Shown: one piece after another, positions 21,381 through 29,890 of the stretch
Layout of the letters: each line of letters begins with the position of its first letter
Position numbering within the stretch: the first letter of the stretch is position 1
Assembly: GCA_902572925.1 (NCBI GenBank)
Contig: CACGHT010000001.1
Location: forward strand, 26,800-90,799
Length of the DNA stretch: 64,000 nt
Direction of reading: 5' to 3'
Origin: an uncultured Pelagibacteraceae bacterium
GTDB taxonomy: Bacteria; Pseudomonadota; Alphaproteobacteria; Pelagibacterales; Pelagibacteraceae
Translations under genes and position numbers: made by a program
The notes under the pieces: model-generated
Database searches by the model: none
Seen by the model: the letters and a program-made list of their open reading frames with translations, nothing else
What the model was told of the DNA's origin: nothing

Positions 21381-22258
21381 GCTGCTTTTTTCTTTCTAAC
21401 AAGTTTCTGATAACTTTCATTAAGACCAATAATTAAATCACAAACTTTAAATTCATTTTCAGCGATACAAGATACCGGGGTTACCTCTGCTGCAGTTCCG
21501 GTTAAAAAACATCCAACAAAATTCTTCAGCTCTGTGGGGTTTATTTTTCTTTCATGAACTTTAATATTTTTTGAATTTGCAATTTCAATTACTGTTCTTC
21601 TAGTAATTCCATCTAGGAAAGAGTCTGGTAACGGCGTGTGTAACTCACCATTCGAATCTTTAAAAAAAATATTTGCACCAGTAGCTTCAGCAATATTACC
21701 TTCATGATCTAGCATTAAAGAATCTGTATAACCATTTTTTTCTGCCTCATGTTTTGAAAGAGTGCATATCATATAAAGACCTGAAGCTTTTGTGTCCCAT
21801 GGTATTGTATTAGGAGCCGGTCTTCTCCAATTAGAAATATTTAATCTGATACCCTCAACTTTTAATTTTGGGTCGAAATAGGACCCCCACTCCCATGTTG
21901 CTATTGCAACATGAATTTTGGTTTGTTGAGCTGAGATCGCCATCATCTCACTCCCCCTCCATGCAACTGGCCTTACATAACCATTTTCAACTTTTTGATT
22001 TTTAATTATAGACTTTGATGCTGCATTAATTTCCTCCTCTGTGTAGGGAATTTCAAAACCCATTCGTTTTGCTGAATGAAAAAATCTTGAAGTATGTTCC
22101 TCTAGTTTAAAGATTGAACCATCATAAACTCTCTCTCCTTCAAAAACACAACTAGCATAATGTAATCCGTGGCTTAAAACATGCACTTTGACATTTGACC
22201 AATCTACTAATTCTCCGTTGTACCATATTTTTCCAGATCTTTTGTCGTAAGGTATCAT
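21377..22258 (-). CDS. ilvE: Branched-chain amino acid aminotransferase
   Basis: A protein of 293 aa, class IV PLP aminotransferase. Visible motifs: SHGLHYASCVFEGERVY at the N-terminus, YVRPVAWRG, the lysine-containing WDTKASGLYM region for PLP, EATGANIFF, and FLTGTAAEVTPV in the phosphate-binding loop. It exchanges amino groups between glutamate and the 2-oxo acids of leucine, isoleucine and valine. The gene is divergent from the MarR-type regulator (69 bp between starts). The neighbourhood ilvE-MarR-response regulator-kinase recurs, to my knowledge, in alphaproteobacteria. Confidence 0.94.
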   Translation of the reverse strand: MIPYDKRSGKIWYNGELVDWSNVKVHVLSHGLHYASCVFEGERVYDGSIFKLEEHTSRFFHSAKRMGFEIPYTEEEINAASKSIIKNQKVENGYVRPVAWRGSEMMAISAQQTKIHVAIATWEWGSYFDPKLKVEGIRLNISNWRRPAPNTIPWDTKASGLYMICTLSKHEAEKNGYTDSLMLDHEGNIAEATGANIFFKDSNGELHTPLPDSFLDGITRRTVIEIANSKNIKVHERKINPTELKNFVGCFLTGTAAEVTPVSCIAENEFKVCDLIIGLNESYQKLVRKKKAA

Positions 22259-22327
22259 GTATGAAATATAAAATTATTACTGAAAAATATCTATGTATAT
22301 ATAATATGTCAATATAACTTACCTGTG

Positions 22328-22765
22328 ATGAAAGAGCTTTTGTATTTAAAAGACGAACAATTGAAACATTTAATTGAAAAATTATTTGTCAGCTATAGAG
22401 AAACGTTTTCAGATTCCAAAAAAATTCTCAATAAATATCATATAGGTTTAGCTCATCAGAAGACTATTCATTTAATATCTATGTATGAGGGAATTTCCAT
22501 TTCTGAGCTAATGGGAAAATTAAAAGTTACCAAACAAAGTCTTAATAGAGTTTTAAAAGATCTTATTAAACTTGAAATTATATTTTTTAAAAAAGATGAA
22601 TTTGATACTAGAATTAAACATATTTTCTTAAATGAGAAAGGAAAAAAAATTTTTAAAGAGATTTTTGAGATTCAAAAAAAAAGAATTTATAATGCTTTAT
22701 TAAATTCAAGTTCACAAGAAGTTCTAAATTTTGATGAAGTTTTAAAAAGAATAATCAATGGATAA
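22328..22765 (+). CDS. MarR-family transcriptional regulator
   Basis: A protein of 145 aa with a winged helix-turn-helix: MYEGISISELMGKLKVTKQSLNRVLKDLIKLEII fits helix-turn-helix plus recognition helix, and TRIKHIFLNEKGKKIF fits the wing. A GTG lies just upstream at 22325, but the ATG at 22328 is preferred. It overlaps the response regulator gene by 8 bp, so the three regulators here form one unit. In Rhodobacter a MarR protein paired with an OmpR regulator (PetP/PetR) acts on respiratory genes; whether this is the same is inference. Confidence 0.85.
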   Translation: MKELLYLKDEQLKHLIEKLFVSYRETFSDSKKILNKYHIGLAHQKTIHLISMYEGISISELMGKLKVTKQSLNRVLKDLIKLEIIFFKKDEFDTRIKHIFLNEKGKKIFKEIFEIQKKRIYNALLNSSSQEVLNFDEVLKRIING

Positions 22766-23435
22766 TTTTTTGGCACATATTTTATTAGTAGACGATGATG
22801 AAGGAATCAGATCTTTAGTAAAAAGATATCTAAATGAGAAAAAATATTTAGTTACAACTGCAGACAATGCAGAAAATGCTTCTGAAAAAATAAAGGCTAT
22901 CAAATTTGATCTCATTATTTTAGATATAATGATGCCAGGAAAAAGTGGTCTTGACTTTTTAAATGAACATAAAAAGGATATTAATACACCAGTCATTTTG
23001 TTAACCGCCAAAGGTGAGCCAAATGAACGAATAGAAGGACTTGAGATGGGTGCTGATGATTATTTACCCAAACCTTTTGAGCCTAAAGAACTTGATTTAA
23101 GAATTAAGAATATTGTTAATAAGACAAAACAAGTTAATTTAAAAAGAGTTATAGAATTTGAGAAAGTCAAAATTGATTTGAACAAGAAAATAATTTTTCA
23201 AGATAAAATGGAATTTAAAATTAATAATACAGAGAAAATTATATTAGAAAAGATGATAGATAATCCAGGAAAAATATTTGCTAGAGAAGAGATAGGTAAA
23301 TTAATTGATTTGGATAAAGAAAGATCGATTGATGTAATTATAACAAGACTAAGAAAAAAAATTGAGATCAATCCGAAAAATCCAAAATTTCTTCAAACAA
23401 TTAGAGGTGCTGGTTATGTTTTATGGATTGAGTAA
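22758..23435 (+). CDS. OmpR-family response regulator
   Basis: A protein of 225 aa. The receiver domain has acidic pocket residues near 12-14 (LVDDDEG), phospho-acceptor Asp56 (LIILDIMMPGKSG), Thr83 and Lys105 (YLPKPFEPKE). The C-terminal winged helix ends with the usual RSIDVIITRLRKKIE and IRGAGYVLW. It would be phosphorylated by the kinase encoded in the next, overlapping gene (20 bp). This looks like the single OmpR/PetR-type pair of a streamlined genome. Targets are not visible from the sequence. Confidence 0.93.
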   Translation: MDNFLAHILLVDDDEGIRSLVKRYLNEKKYLVTTADNAENASEKIKAIKFDLIILDIMMPGKSGLDFLNEHKKDINTPVILLTAKGEPNERIEGLEMGADDYLPKPFEPKELDLRIKNIVNKTKQVNLKRVIEFEKVKIDLNKKIIFQDKMEFKINNTEKIILEKMIDNPGKIFAREEIGKLIDLDKERSIDVIITRLRKKIEINPKNPKFLQTIRGAGYVLWIE

Positions 23436-24735
23436 ATTTTTCAAAAATTTACTTCCAAAAAGATTATTTTATCGAGCTTTATTAATTGTAGCTATACCAA
23501 TAATTCTTATTCAACTAACTATAACTATTGTTTTTTTTGATAGTCTTTGGATAAAAACTAATAAAGGAATGACAAGAGCATTGGTAAGTGAGATACAAAC
23601 GTTCATTGAAGTTTATAGTAATGATAATTATGAGAAAGATGAAATTAAAAATATTTTCTCATTATACCAAGATTTAAATATTGAGTTTGTAGAAGATCAA
23701 AATTTTAAATTTTTCTACAATGAAAGATGGTTTAGTCCTATTGATAGGACATTAAGAAGAGAATTGAAATCAAAATTTGGGTCTGAAATATTTTGGTTTG
23801 ATACCACTAGTTATAAGGAATTAGTTGATTTAAGAGTCAAATATCAAAATGGTTATTTCAAATTTATAGTTCCAAAAGATAGACTCACAAGTACTTCTGC
23901 AAGATTGTTTGGATTGTGGATAACTGTTCCTGCATTCGTAGTCGTAATTATTTCTCTTATATTTTTAAAAAATCAAACGAGACCAATCACAGCTTTAGCA
24001 AAAGCTGCTGAAAAATTTGGAAGAGGGGAAAATGTAGATGAATTTAAGCCTTCTGGTGCAGCTGAGATACGTCAAGCAGGTTATGAGTTTGATAGAATGA
24101 GAAAAAGAATAATGAGACATCTAAATCAAAGATCTGAAATGCTGTCTGGGATTAGTCATGATTTGAGAACACCCTTAACGAGAATGAAATTACAAACTGA
24201 GTTTATAAAAGACAAATCCTTAGCTAAGAAGTTGACCGAGGATATAAATGAAATGGAAAAAATGCTCAATGAATATTTACAGTTTACAAGTTCCTCATTT
24301 ATGGAAAAGGATGAGCTGTTCAATCTCAGCGATTTAATAGATGAGATTATTAGTAAATATAATAATGAAAACATAACAAAAGAAATATCACAAAAGATTT
24401 ATTTAAATGGTAGAAAAAATCTAATTAAAAGATGTCTTAATAATCTGTTAGAAAATTCTATCAAATATGGGAATAAAATAAATGTTGATCTTCAAAAAAA
24501 AAAATCGAGCTTAATAATAAAAATTGAGGACGATGGTCCAGGAATACCAGAAAGTGAATATGATAATGTATTTAAACCTTTCTACAAAATTGACAAAGGA
24601 AGAGCAGACTCCAAATCCAGTGTAGGACTTGGTCTGTCAATAGCATCTGACATTGTGCGTTCTCACGGTGGTTATATAAAGTTGAATAAATCCAATTTGA
24701 ATGGACTTGAGGTTAAGATTTTTTTACCCGTTTAA
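23416..24735 (+). CDS. Sensor histidine kinase (EnvZ-like)
   Basis: A protein of 439 aa. It has two membrane segments (around residues 20-40 and 155-185) bounding a periplasmic domain of about 120 residues, then a HAMP linker (NQTRPITALAKAAEKFGRG), an H-box (GISHDLRTPLTRMKLQ), an N-box (CLNNLLENSIKYG), a G1 box (EDDGPGIPESE), an F box (VFKPFYKID) and a G2 box (VGLGLSIASDIV). All catalytic boxes are intact. I chose ATG 23416, 12 bp after AGAGGTG inside the regulator gene; a start at 23362 would add residues not typical of the family. The end overlaps ubiK by 23 bp. Confidence 0.93.
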   Translation: MFYGLSKFFKNLLPKRLFYRALLIVAIPIILIQLTITIVFFDSLWIKTNKGMTRALVSEIQTFIEVYSNDNYEKDEIKNIFSLYQDLNIEFVEDQNFKFFYNERWFSPIDRTLRRELKSKFGSEIFWFDTTSYKELVDLRVKYQNGYFKFIVPKDRLTSTSARLFGLWITVPAFVVVIISLIFLKNQTRPITALAKAAEKFGRGENVDEFKPSGAAEIRQAGYEFDRMRKRIMRHLNQRSEMLSGISHDLRTPLTRMKLQTEFIKDKSLAKKLTEDINEMEKMLNEYLQFTSSSFMEKDELFNLSDLIDEIISKYNNENITKEISQKIYLNGRKNLIKRCLNNLLENSIKYGNKINVDLQKKKSSLIIKIEDDGPGIPESEYDNVFKPFYKIDKGRADSKSSVGLGLSIASDIVRSHGGYIKLNKSNLNGLEVKIFLPV

Positions 24736-24961
24736 TCTTTTTTTTTAAAACCTTTTTTTTTTCAAGTTCATTTTCCAAATTTTCGACTCTTTTAGCTAAG
24801 ATATCAAATTCATCCTTACTTGTTAATTTCATTTTGAATACGATTTCATCTCTTTTTGATTTTAAAATGTTTACTATCTCATTTTTTAAGTCTCTAGATG
24901 AAACTAAACCTTGTTCTAGAAGTTTAGTAAATTTATCAAAAACAAATTTTGAATTTTTCAT
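24713..24961 (-). CDS. ubiK: UbiK-like accessory factor (BMFP domain)
   Basis: A protein of 82 aa with the BMFP/DUF526 pattern: an amphipathic first helix (FDKFTKLLEQGLVSSRDLKNEI), a short linker, and a C-terminal coiled coil (LAKRVENLENELEKKK) ending in a Lys/Arg-rich tail. UbiK promotes ubiquinone synthesis, probably as a membrane-associated scaffold; a membrane-fusion role has also been described for family members. The last residues are encoded opposite the end of the histidine kinase gene (23-bp convergent overlap). The start is divergent from lgt with 50 bp between. Confidence 0.82.
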   Translation of the reverse strand: MKNSKFVFDKFTKLLEQGLVSSRDLKNEIVNILKSKRDEIVFKMKLTSKDEFDILAKRVENLENELEKKKVLKKKIKRVKKS

Positions 24962-25011
24962 ATATTTATTAAATAAGTTATTATATCTTTAATCTATTAT
25001 TATAATTAAAA

Positions 25012-25788
25012 ATGTTCATTAATAATTTTGACCCAGTTGCATTTACTTTATTTTCATTAGAATTTAGATGGTATTCTTTATCATATATATTTGGAATTAT
25101 CGCTGGATGGGTTTTGGCAAAAAGAATTTTTATAAAAGATGATAATTTAAAAGAGAAATTTGACGACTACATTACTTATATAATCTTAGGTATTATAATT
25201 GGTGGAAGATTAGGTTACGTAATATTTTATAATTTAGATTACTATTTAGAAAACATTTTTGAAATATTTAAAATTTGGAATGGAGGAATGTCATTCCATG
25301 GTGGACTATTAGGTGTAATTGTGATGAGCGTATGGTTTGCAAAAAAACATAATCATAATTCTTATATTTATCTTGATATTGTTTCGTTAGTCGCCCCAAT
25401 AGGAATTTTTTTTGGACGTATTGCAAATTTTATAAATTCAGAGCTTTATGGCAAAGAAACAACTTTACCATGGGGAATTAAATTTGAAAAAATTGATGAA
25501 ATATATCGTCATCCATCTCAACTTTATGAGGCTTTTTTTGAGGGACTGTTATTATTTTTTATATTGATATATTTTCGAAAAGAGTCCTCAGCTAAAAATC
25601 CTGGTTTCTTATCTGGAATATTTTTAATATTTTACTCTGTTTTTAGATTTTTTATAGAATTTTTAAGATTGCCAGATGAACAATTAGGTTACGTTCTATT
25701 TAACTTGAGTATGGGGCAAATTTTATGTTTAGTTTTTTTTATATTTGGTTCTTATTTAACTTTAAAAAAATATGATCACCAAAAATAA
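25012..25788 (+). CDS. lgt: Prolipoprotein diacylglyceryl transferase
   Basis: A protein of 258 aa, all-membrane, with the Lgt signatures: RWYSLSYIFGIIAGW, GGRLGYVIFYN, WNGGMSFHGGLLG and the RIANFINSELYGKETTLPWG block containing the conserved Arg, Asn and Gly residues, and RHPSQLYEAFFEG. It attaches diacylglycerol to the lipobox cysteine, so it serves MlaA and other lipoproteins. A TATAAT at 25001-25006 sits only 5 bp before the ATG, so any transcript from it would be almost leaderless. It overlaps the next gene by 17 bp. Confidence 0.95.
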   Translation: MFINNFDPVAFTLFSLEFRWYSLSYIFGIIAGWVLAKRIFIKDDNLKEKFDDYITYIILGIIIGGRLGYVIFYNLDYYLENIFEIFKIWNGGMSFHGGLLGVIVMSVWFAKKHNHNSYIYLDIVSLVAPIGIFFGRIANFINSELYGKETTLPWGIKFEKIDEIYRHPSQLYEAFFEGLLLFFILIYFRKESSAKNPGFLSGIFLIFYSVFRFFIEFLRLPDEQLGYVLFNLSMGQILCLVFFIFGSYLTLKKYDHQK

Positions 25789-26821
25789 TTTTGAAATCTC
25801 TTTAGATAAATTTATCGATTTTGCTCTATATGATAAAAAAAAAGGATATTACATGCAAAAAAACCCTTTTGGACCAAAGGGTGATTTTATAACTGCACCA
25901 AATATTTCTAGAATGTTTTCTGAAATGATAGCTGTATGGATTTTAGGTTTTTGGGAAAATTTAGGAACCCCAAAAAAAATTAATTTAGTAGAACTTGGTG
26001 CAGGAAACGGAGAAATGATGAAAATATTTTTAGAAACTTTTAAAAAATTTCCAGCGTTTTTAAGTTCATGTAATATTTTAATTCATGAAAAAAGTCTAAA
26101 ATTAAAGAAAATTCAAAAAAACAAATTGTACAAAGAAAAAGTTATTTGGATTTCTGATCTGAAACAAATAAAAAAATTTCCAACTATTTTTATTGCTAAT
26201 GAGTTTTTTGATGCAGTTGCAATAAAACAATTTATTAAAAAAAAAGATCTTTGGTTTGAAAGATATGTAAATTTTAAAAATCAAAAAAAGCCCTTTTTTT
26301 GTGAAAGAAAGTTTAATATGAAAAAATTTGAAAAAGAAATTGATTATAATATCTCAAAAGACCAAAAATTTATTGAATACTCCCTAGTTGGAACAAATTA
26401 TTTAAAAAAAGTTGCTAAAATAATTAAAAAAAATAATGGCGGTCTTCTAATGATAGATTATGGGTATATGGAAAAGGGAATGAAAAATACTCTTAAATCG
26501 ATTTCAAATCATAAACATAACAGTGTTTTAAAAAATATCGGTACTTCGGATATTACTCATAATATCAATTTTTTCTTGTTTAAGAAAATTATCAATCAAT
26601 TAGGTGGTTTAAAAAACTTAATAACGACTCAAGGAAGCTTTTTAGTAAAATTAGGAATAAAAAATAGAGCTGAAATAATTTCACAAAATCAAAGCTTCTC
26701 AAAAAAAGCAGATATTTATTACAGATTAAAAAGACTAATAGATGAGAAAGAAATGGGAAATTTATTTAAGGTAATGTTTATTAAAAAGAAAAGTAATAAA
26801 TATAAATTGGGGTTTAATTGA
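25772..26821 (+). CDS. MidA/NDUFAF7-family SAM-dependent methyltransferase
   Basis: A protein of 349 aa of the DUF185/MidA family. Visible motifs: FIDFALYDKKKGYYMQKNPF and GDFITAPNISRMFSEMIAVW at the N-terminus, the SAM-binding VELGAGNGEMMK, IANEFFDAVAIKQF and GGLLMIDYGYM. In mitochondria the homolog NDUFAF7 methylates an arginine of a complex I subunit; the bacterial target is unproven. The order lgt-midA-pgeF, with overlaps of 17 and 4 bp, is common in alphaproteobacteria and supports the call. The protein is very Lys-rich. Confidence 0.88.
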   Translation: MITKNNFEISLDKFIDFALYDKKKGYYMQKNPFGPKGDFITAPNISRMFSEMIAVWILGFWENLGTPKKINLVELGAGNGEMMKIFLETFKKFPAFLSSCNILIHEKSLKLKKIQKNKLYKEKVIWISDLKQIKKFPTIFIANEFFDAVAIKQFIKKKDLWFERYVNFKNQKKPFFCERKFNMKKFEKEIDYNISKDQKFIEYSLVGTNYLKKVAKIIKKNNGGLLMIDYGYMEKGMKNTLKSISNHKHNSVLKNIGTSDITHNINFFLFKKIINQLGGLKNLITTQGSFLVKLGIKNRAEIISQNQSFSKKADIYYRLKRLIDEKEMGNLFKVMFIKKKSNKYKLGFN

Positions 26822-27576
26822 TAGTTTCAAAAAAATTATCTAAATTAAAAGAAATCGAACATGGTTTTTTCAATAATAAAGGTGGGTGCTCGACAGGTAT
26901 TTATAAAAGTTTAAATTGTGGACCAGGTTCCAATGACTACAAAACAAAAGTTCTTAAAAATTTAAGAATTGTTAAAAAAAAAATTAGTAAAAATTCAAAA
27001 AATATTTTTTTACTCCATCAAATACATAGTAATAAATTTATTTTCATCAATAAATATTCTAAATACCTAAAAAAAAAGAGAGCAGATGCAGTAATTACTG
27101 ACATTCCAGGATTGCCAATTGGAATTCTTACAGCTGATTGTGTACCAATATTAATTTATGATAAACAAAAAAAGATGGTAGCTGCTATTCATGCTGGATG
27201 GAAAGGTGCATATAAAGGAATTATTTCAAAAGTAATAAATTTCATGATTAAAAAGGGTTGTGAAAAAAAAAGTATAATTGCTGTTATAGGTCCTTGTATT
27301 GCTCAAAAAAGCTATAACGTAAAAGAAGATTTTAAAAGAAAATTCATAAAAAAAGATAAAAGAAATAAAGTTTTTTTTAAAAAAAGAAAAAACTTAATTT
27401 ATTTTGATTTATCAAAATATGTTAAATTACAACTCAAATTGATGAAAATCACAAATTTAGAGACGATAAATATTGATACTTTTCCTAAAAAAAATAATTT
27501 TTTTAGTGCAAGAAGATCTTTGCATTTAAATCATGATGATTATGGTAGAAATATTTCATTAATTATGATTAATTAG
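26818..27576 (+). CDS. pgeF: Peptidoglycan editing factor PgeF (YfiH family)
   Basis: A protein of 252 aa. It has the family pattern GGCSTGIYKSLNCG, LLHQIHSNKF, TADCVPILIYD (metal-ligand His and Cys residues), AAIHAGWKGAYKGII and IGPCIAQKSYNV. The family was once annotated as a copper oxidase or laccase; in E. coli it acts as an amidase that corrects mis-incorporated serine in peptidoglycan precursors. The start is TTG at 26818, within the end of the midA-like gene (TTGA overlap). prs follows after 9 bp. Confidence 0.9.
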   Translation: MIVSKKLSKLKEIEHGFFNNKGGCSTGIYKSLNCGPGSNDYKTKVLKNLRIVKKKISKNSKNIFLLHQIHSNKFIFINKYSKYLKKKRADAVITDIPGLPIGILTADCVPILIYDKQKKMVAAIHAGWKGAYKGIISKVINFMIKKGCEKKSIIAVIGPCIAQKSYNVKEDFKRKFIKKDKRNKVFFKKRKNLIYFDLSKYVKLQLKLMKITNLETINIDTFPKKNNFFSARRSLHLNHDDYGRNISLIMIN

Positions 27577-27585
27577 AGTTTCTCA

Positions 27586-28518
27586 ATGAAATTATTAACT
27601 GGAAACAGCAATAAAGTTTTAAGTAAAAACATTGCTAAATACTTAAAAACAAAACTTGTAAATTCAAGCATTAGAAAATTTGCTGATGGTGAAATTTATA
27701 TTGAAATAAATGAAAATATAAGAGGAAACAGTATTTTCATTGTTCAGTCTATCTCCTCTCCAGCAAATGATAATCTAATGGAATTGTTATTATGTATTGA
27801 TGCTCTTAAGAGGTCGTCGGCAAAAAATATAACAGCGGTAATACCGTATTTTGGATACGCAAGACAAGATAGAAAGGTTGTTCCAAGAACTTCCATATCT
27901 GCAAAACTTGTTTCAAATTTAATTACTAAAGCAGGTGCTGATAGAGTGGTAACAGTAGATTTGCATGCAGGTCAAATTCAAGGTTTCTTTGATATTCCCG
28001 TTGATAACTTATTTTCTACTCCGATATTTGCAAGACACGCTAGAAAGAAAATTAAGAGTAAAAAAATTATTTGTGTTGCACCTGATGTGGGAGGAACAGA
28101 AAGAGCTAGAGCACTTGGAAAACTTTTAAATGTAGGACTAGCTATTGTTGACAAAAGAAGACCTAAGCCTGGGCAATCACAAGTTATGAACGTCATCGGT
28201 GATGTAAAAGGTCAAACCTGTATTATAGTTGATGACATAATCGATTCAGGTGGCACAATTGTAAATGCAGCAAAAGCTTTGAAATCTCGAGGAGCAAAAG
28301 ATGTTTATGTTTACATTACTCACGGGGTTTTAAGTGGAGATGCAATTAAAAAAATTAAAAGTTCAGTGATTAAAAATTTAGTTATAACCGATACAATAGA
28401 CAATGTTCATAAAACTAAAAATGTTAAAAATATTGAGGTTTTACCCATATCAGGTCTTATGGGTGAAGCAATAAAGAGAATTTCAAATTCAACATCCGTA
28501 TCAGATTTATTTAAATAA
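27586..28518 (+). CDS. prs: Ribose-phosphate pyrophosphokinase
   Basis: A protein of 310 aa, the usual length. It shows the N-terminal LLTGNSNKVLSKNIAKYL, the ATP-binding FGYARQDRK flexible loop, the metal-binding DLHAGQIQGFFDIPVDN and the PRPP loop VDDIIDSGGTI. It makes PRPP from ribose 5-phosphate and ATP for purine, pyrimidine, histidine and NAD synthesis, so it ties functionally to carAB here. It is followed 43 bp later by rplY, the widespread prs-rplY-pth-ychF order. Confidence 0.97.
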   Translation: MKLLTGNSNKVLSKNIAKYLKTKLVNSSIRKFADGEIYIEINENIRGNSIFIVQSISSPANDNLMELLLCIDALKRSSAKNITAVIPYFGYARQDRKVVPRTSISAKLVSNLITKAGADRVVTVDLHAGQIQGFFDIPVDNLFSTPIFARHARKKIKSKKIICVAPDVGGTERARALGKLLNVGLAIVDKRRPKPGQSQVMNVIGDVKGQTCIIVDDIIDSGGTIVNAAKALKSRGAKDVYVYITHGVLSGDAIKKIKSSVIKNLVITDTIDNVHKTKNVKNIEVLPISGLMGEAIKRISNSTSVSDLFK

Positions 28519-28561
28519 ATTTCTTGATTATTTGTAAACATGAGTTAAAAAGCTCTGTTTT

Positions 28562-29299
28562 ATGAATTCAATAGAAGCTAACATTAGAGATAATTCCACT
28601 AAAGGGCAATTAAACGCTATAAGAAATAGTGGAAATGTTCCAGCCATTATCTACGGTGGTAAAGATAAAAATCAAAAGATATCTATTTCTAAAAAATTAC
28701 TTAAGACTTTTATTGAAAAAGAAAATTTCTTCTCAAACATAATTACTCTAAAGGTAGATGGTAGTAATCAAAATGTATTACCAAGAGAAATAAAATATCA
28801 TATTTTAACCGATGAACCAATTCATGTAGATTTTTTAAGAGTGCTACCAGGTGTGAAAATAAAAATAGAAATTCCAGTAAATTTTATTAATCACGAAAAA
28901 TCTCCCGGTCTTAAAAGAGGTGGGGTGCTAAACATTGTTAGAAGAAAAGTAGAATTAAAATGTCCAAGTGAAAAGATTCCTGAAAATTTAACGTTAGACT
29001 TAGATGGCGTTGATATTGGTGAGAGTTTTAAAATCTCTTCAGTTAAATTAGATCCAGAAGTTGTTCCAACAATTCAAGGAAGAGATTTTGTAATAGCAAC
29101 ATTAGCAGCTCCAACAGTTATGAAAGAACCTGAAAAACCTGCTGAAGCAGAAGCTGCAGAGGGTGAAGAAGGTGCAGAGGGTGCAACTGCTGCAGCGGCG
29201 GATGGGGATAAAGCTGCTCCTGAGGGTGATAAAGGAGATAAAAAAGAGGGTGATGATAAAAAACCTGCTGACAAAAAACCTCCTGAAGAAAAAAAATAA
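28562..29299 (+). CDS. rplY: 50S ribosomal protein L25/Ctc with charged tail
   Basis: A protein of 245 aa. Residues up to about 90 are the L25 5S-rRNA-binding domain (NAIRNSGNVPAIIYGG, then HVDFLRV), and about 90-185 are the second (TL5/Ctc) beta domain (NHEKSPGLKRGGVLNIVRR). The last 60 residues are a low-complexity tail, first Ala/Glu/Gly-rich and then alternating Lys, Asp and Pro, likely disordered. It lies between prs and pth. Its DNA in the tail is locally richer in G and C than the neighbours. Confidence 0.95.
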   Translation: MNSIEANIRDNSTKGQLNAIRNSGNVPAIIYGGKDKNQKISISKKLLKTFIEKENFFSNIITLKVDGSNQNVLPREIKYHILTDEPIHVDFLRVLPGVKIKIEIPVNFINHEKSPGLKRGGVLNIVRRKVELKCPSEKIPENLTLDLDGVDIGESFKISSVKLDPEVVPTIQGRDFVIATLAAPTVMKEPEKPAEAEAAEGEEGAEGATAAAADGDKAAPEGDKGDKKEGDDKKPADKKPPEEKK

Positions 29300-29329
29300 T
29301 CAACTAAATTGAAAATTAATCAATAGATC

Positions 29330-29890
29330 ATGCTTTTATTTGTAGGATTGGGTAATCCAACACCAGACAGCGAAAATAATCGACATAATGTTGGGTTTAA
29401 AATTATAGACGCAATTAACAAAAAATTTAGTTTATCAAAACAAAAACCAAAATTTAAAGGCCTATTAACAACCGGCAATATAGGAAATGTTAAAGTTTAT
29501 GCCATCAAACCTTTGACCTTTATGAATAATTCAGGAATTTGTATTAGAGAGCTTATTGAATATTTTAAAATTGATGCTCAAGATGTGATAGTTTTTCATG
29601 ATGATCTAGATGTGGAATTTGGAAAAATTAAAGCTAAGTTTGGAGGATCAAGTGCGGGACACAATGGAATTGCTTCAATTGATAAGTTTATTGGCAAAGA
29701 TTATTCTAGAGTAAGAATAGGTATTGGTAAACCCAAAGGAAACATCGAAGTTGCAGATTACGTTTTACAAAATTTTGATGAGGATGAATCATTAGGTATT
29801 GAAAAAATATCAAACCACATAAATGACTCAATTTCTTTTCTTGTTGAAAAAAAATTAGATCTTTTTTCTAGTACAGTAAATAATAAATAA
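29330..29890 (+). CDS. pth: Peptidyl-tRNA hydrolase
   Basis: A protein of 186 aa of the bacterial Pth family. The catalytic histidine lies in NNRHNVGFKIID near the N-terminus; KPLTFMNNSG, VFHDDLDVEFGKIK and GGSSAGHNGIASI are the other conserved blocks. It frees tRNA from prematurely released peptides. The common GLGNPGxxY is here GLGNPTPDS, a mild deviation near the substrate groove. It is followed directly by ychF, with the last stop base shared by the next ATG (TAATG). Confidence 0.95.
   Translation: MLLFVGLGNPTPDSENNRHNVGFKIIDAINKKFSLSKQKPKFKGLLTTGNIGNVKVYAIKPLTFMNNSGICIRELIEYFKIDAQDVIVFHDDLDVEFGKIKAKFGGSSAGHNGIASIDKFIGKDYSRVRIGIGKPKGNIEVADYVLQNFDEDESLGIEKISNHINDSISFLVEKKLDLFSSTVNNK

Noticed and set aside
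29074..29303. Two minus-strand frames rich in Ser/Pro/Ala or Leu/Gln opposite the rplY tail
   Set aside because: They are reverse-frame readings of the low-complexity tail of L25.
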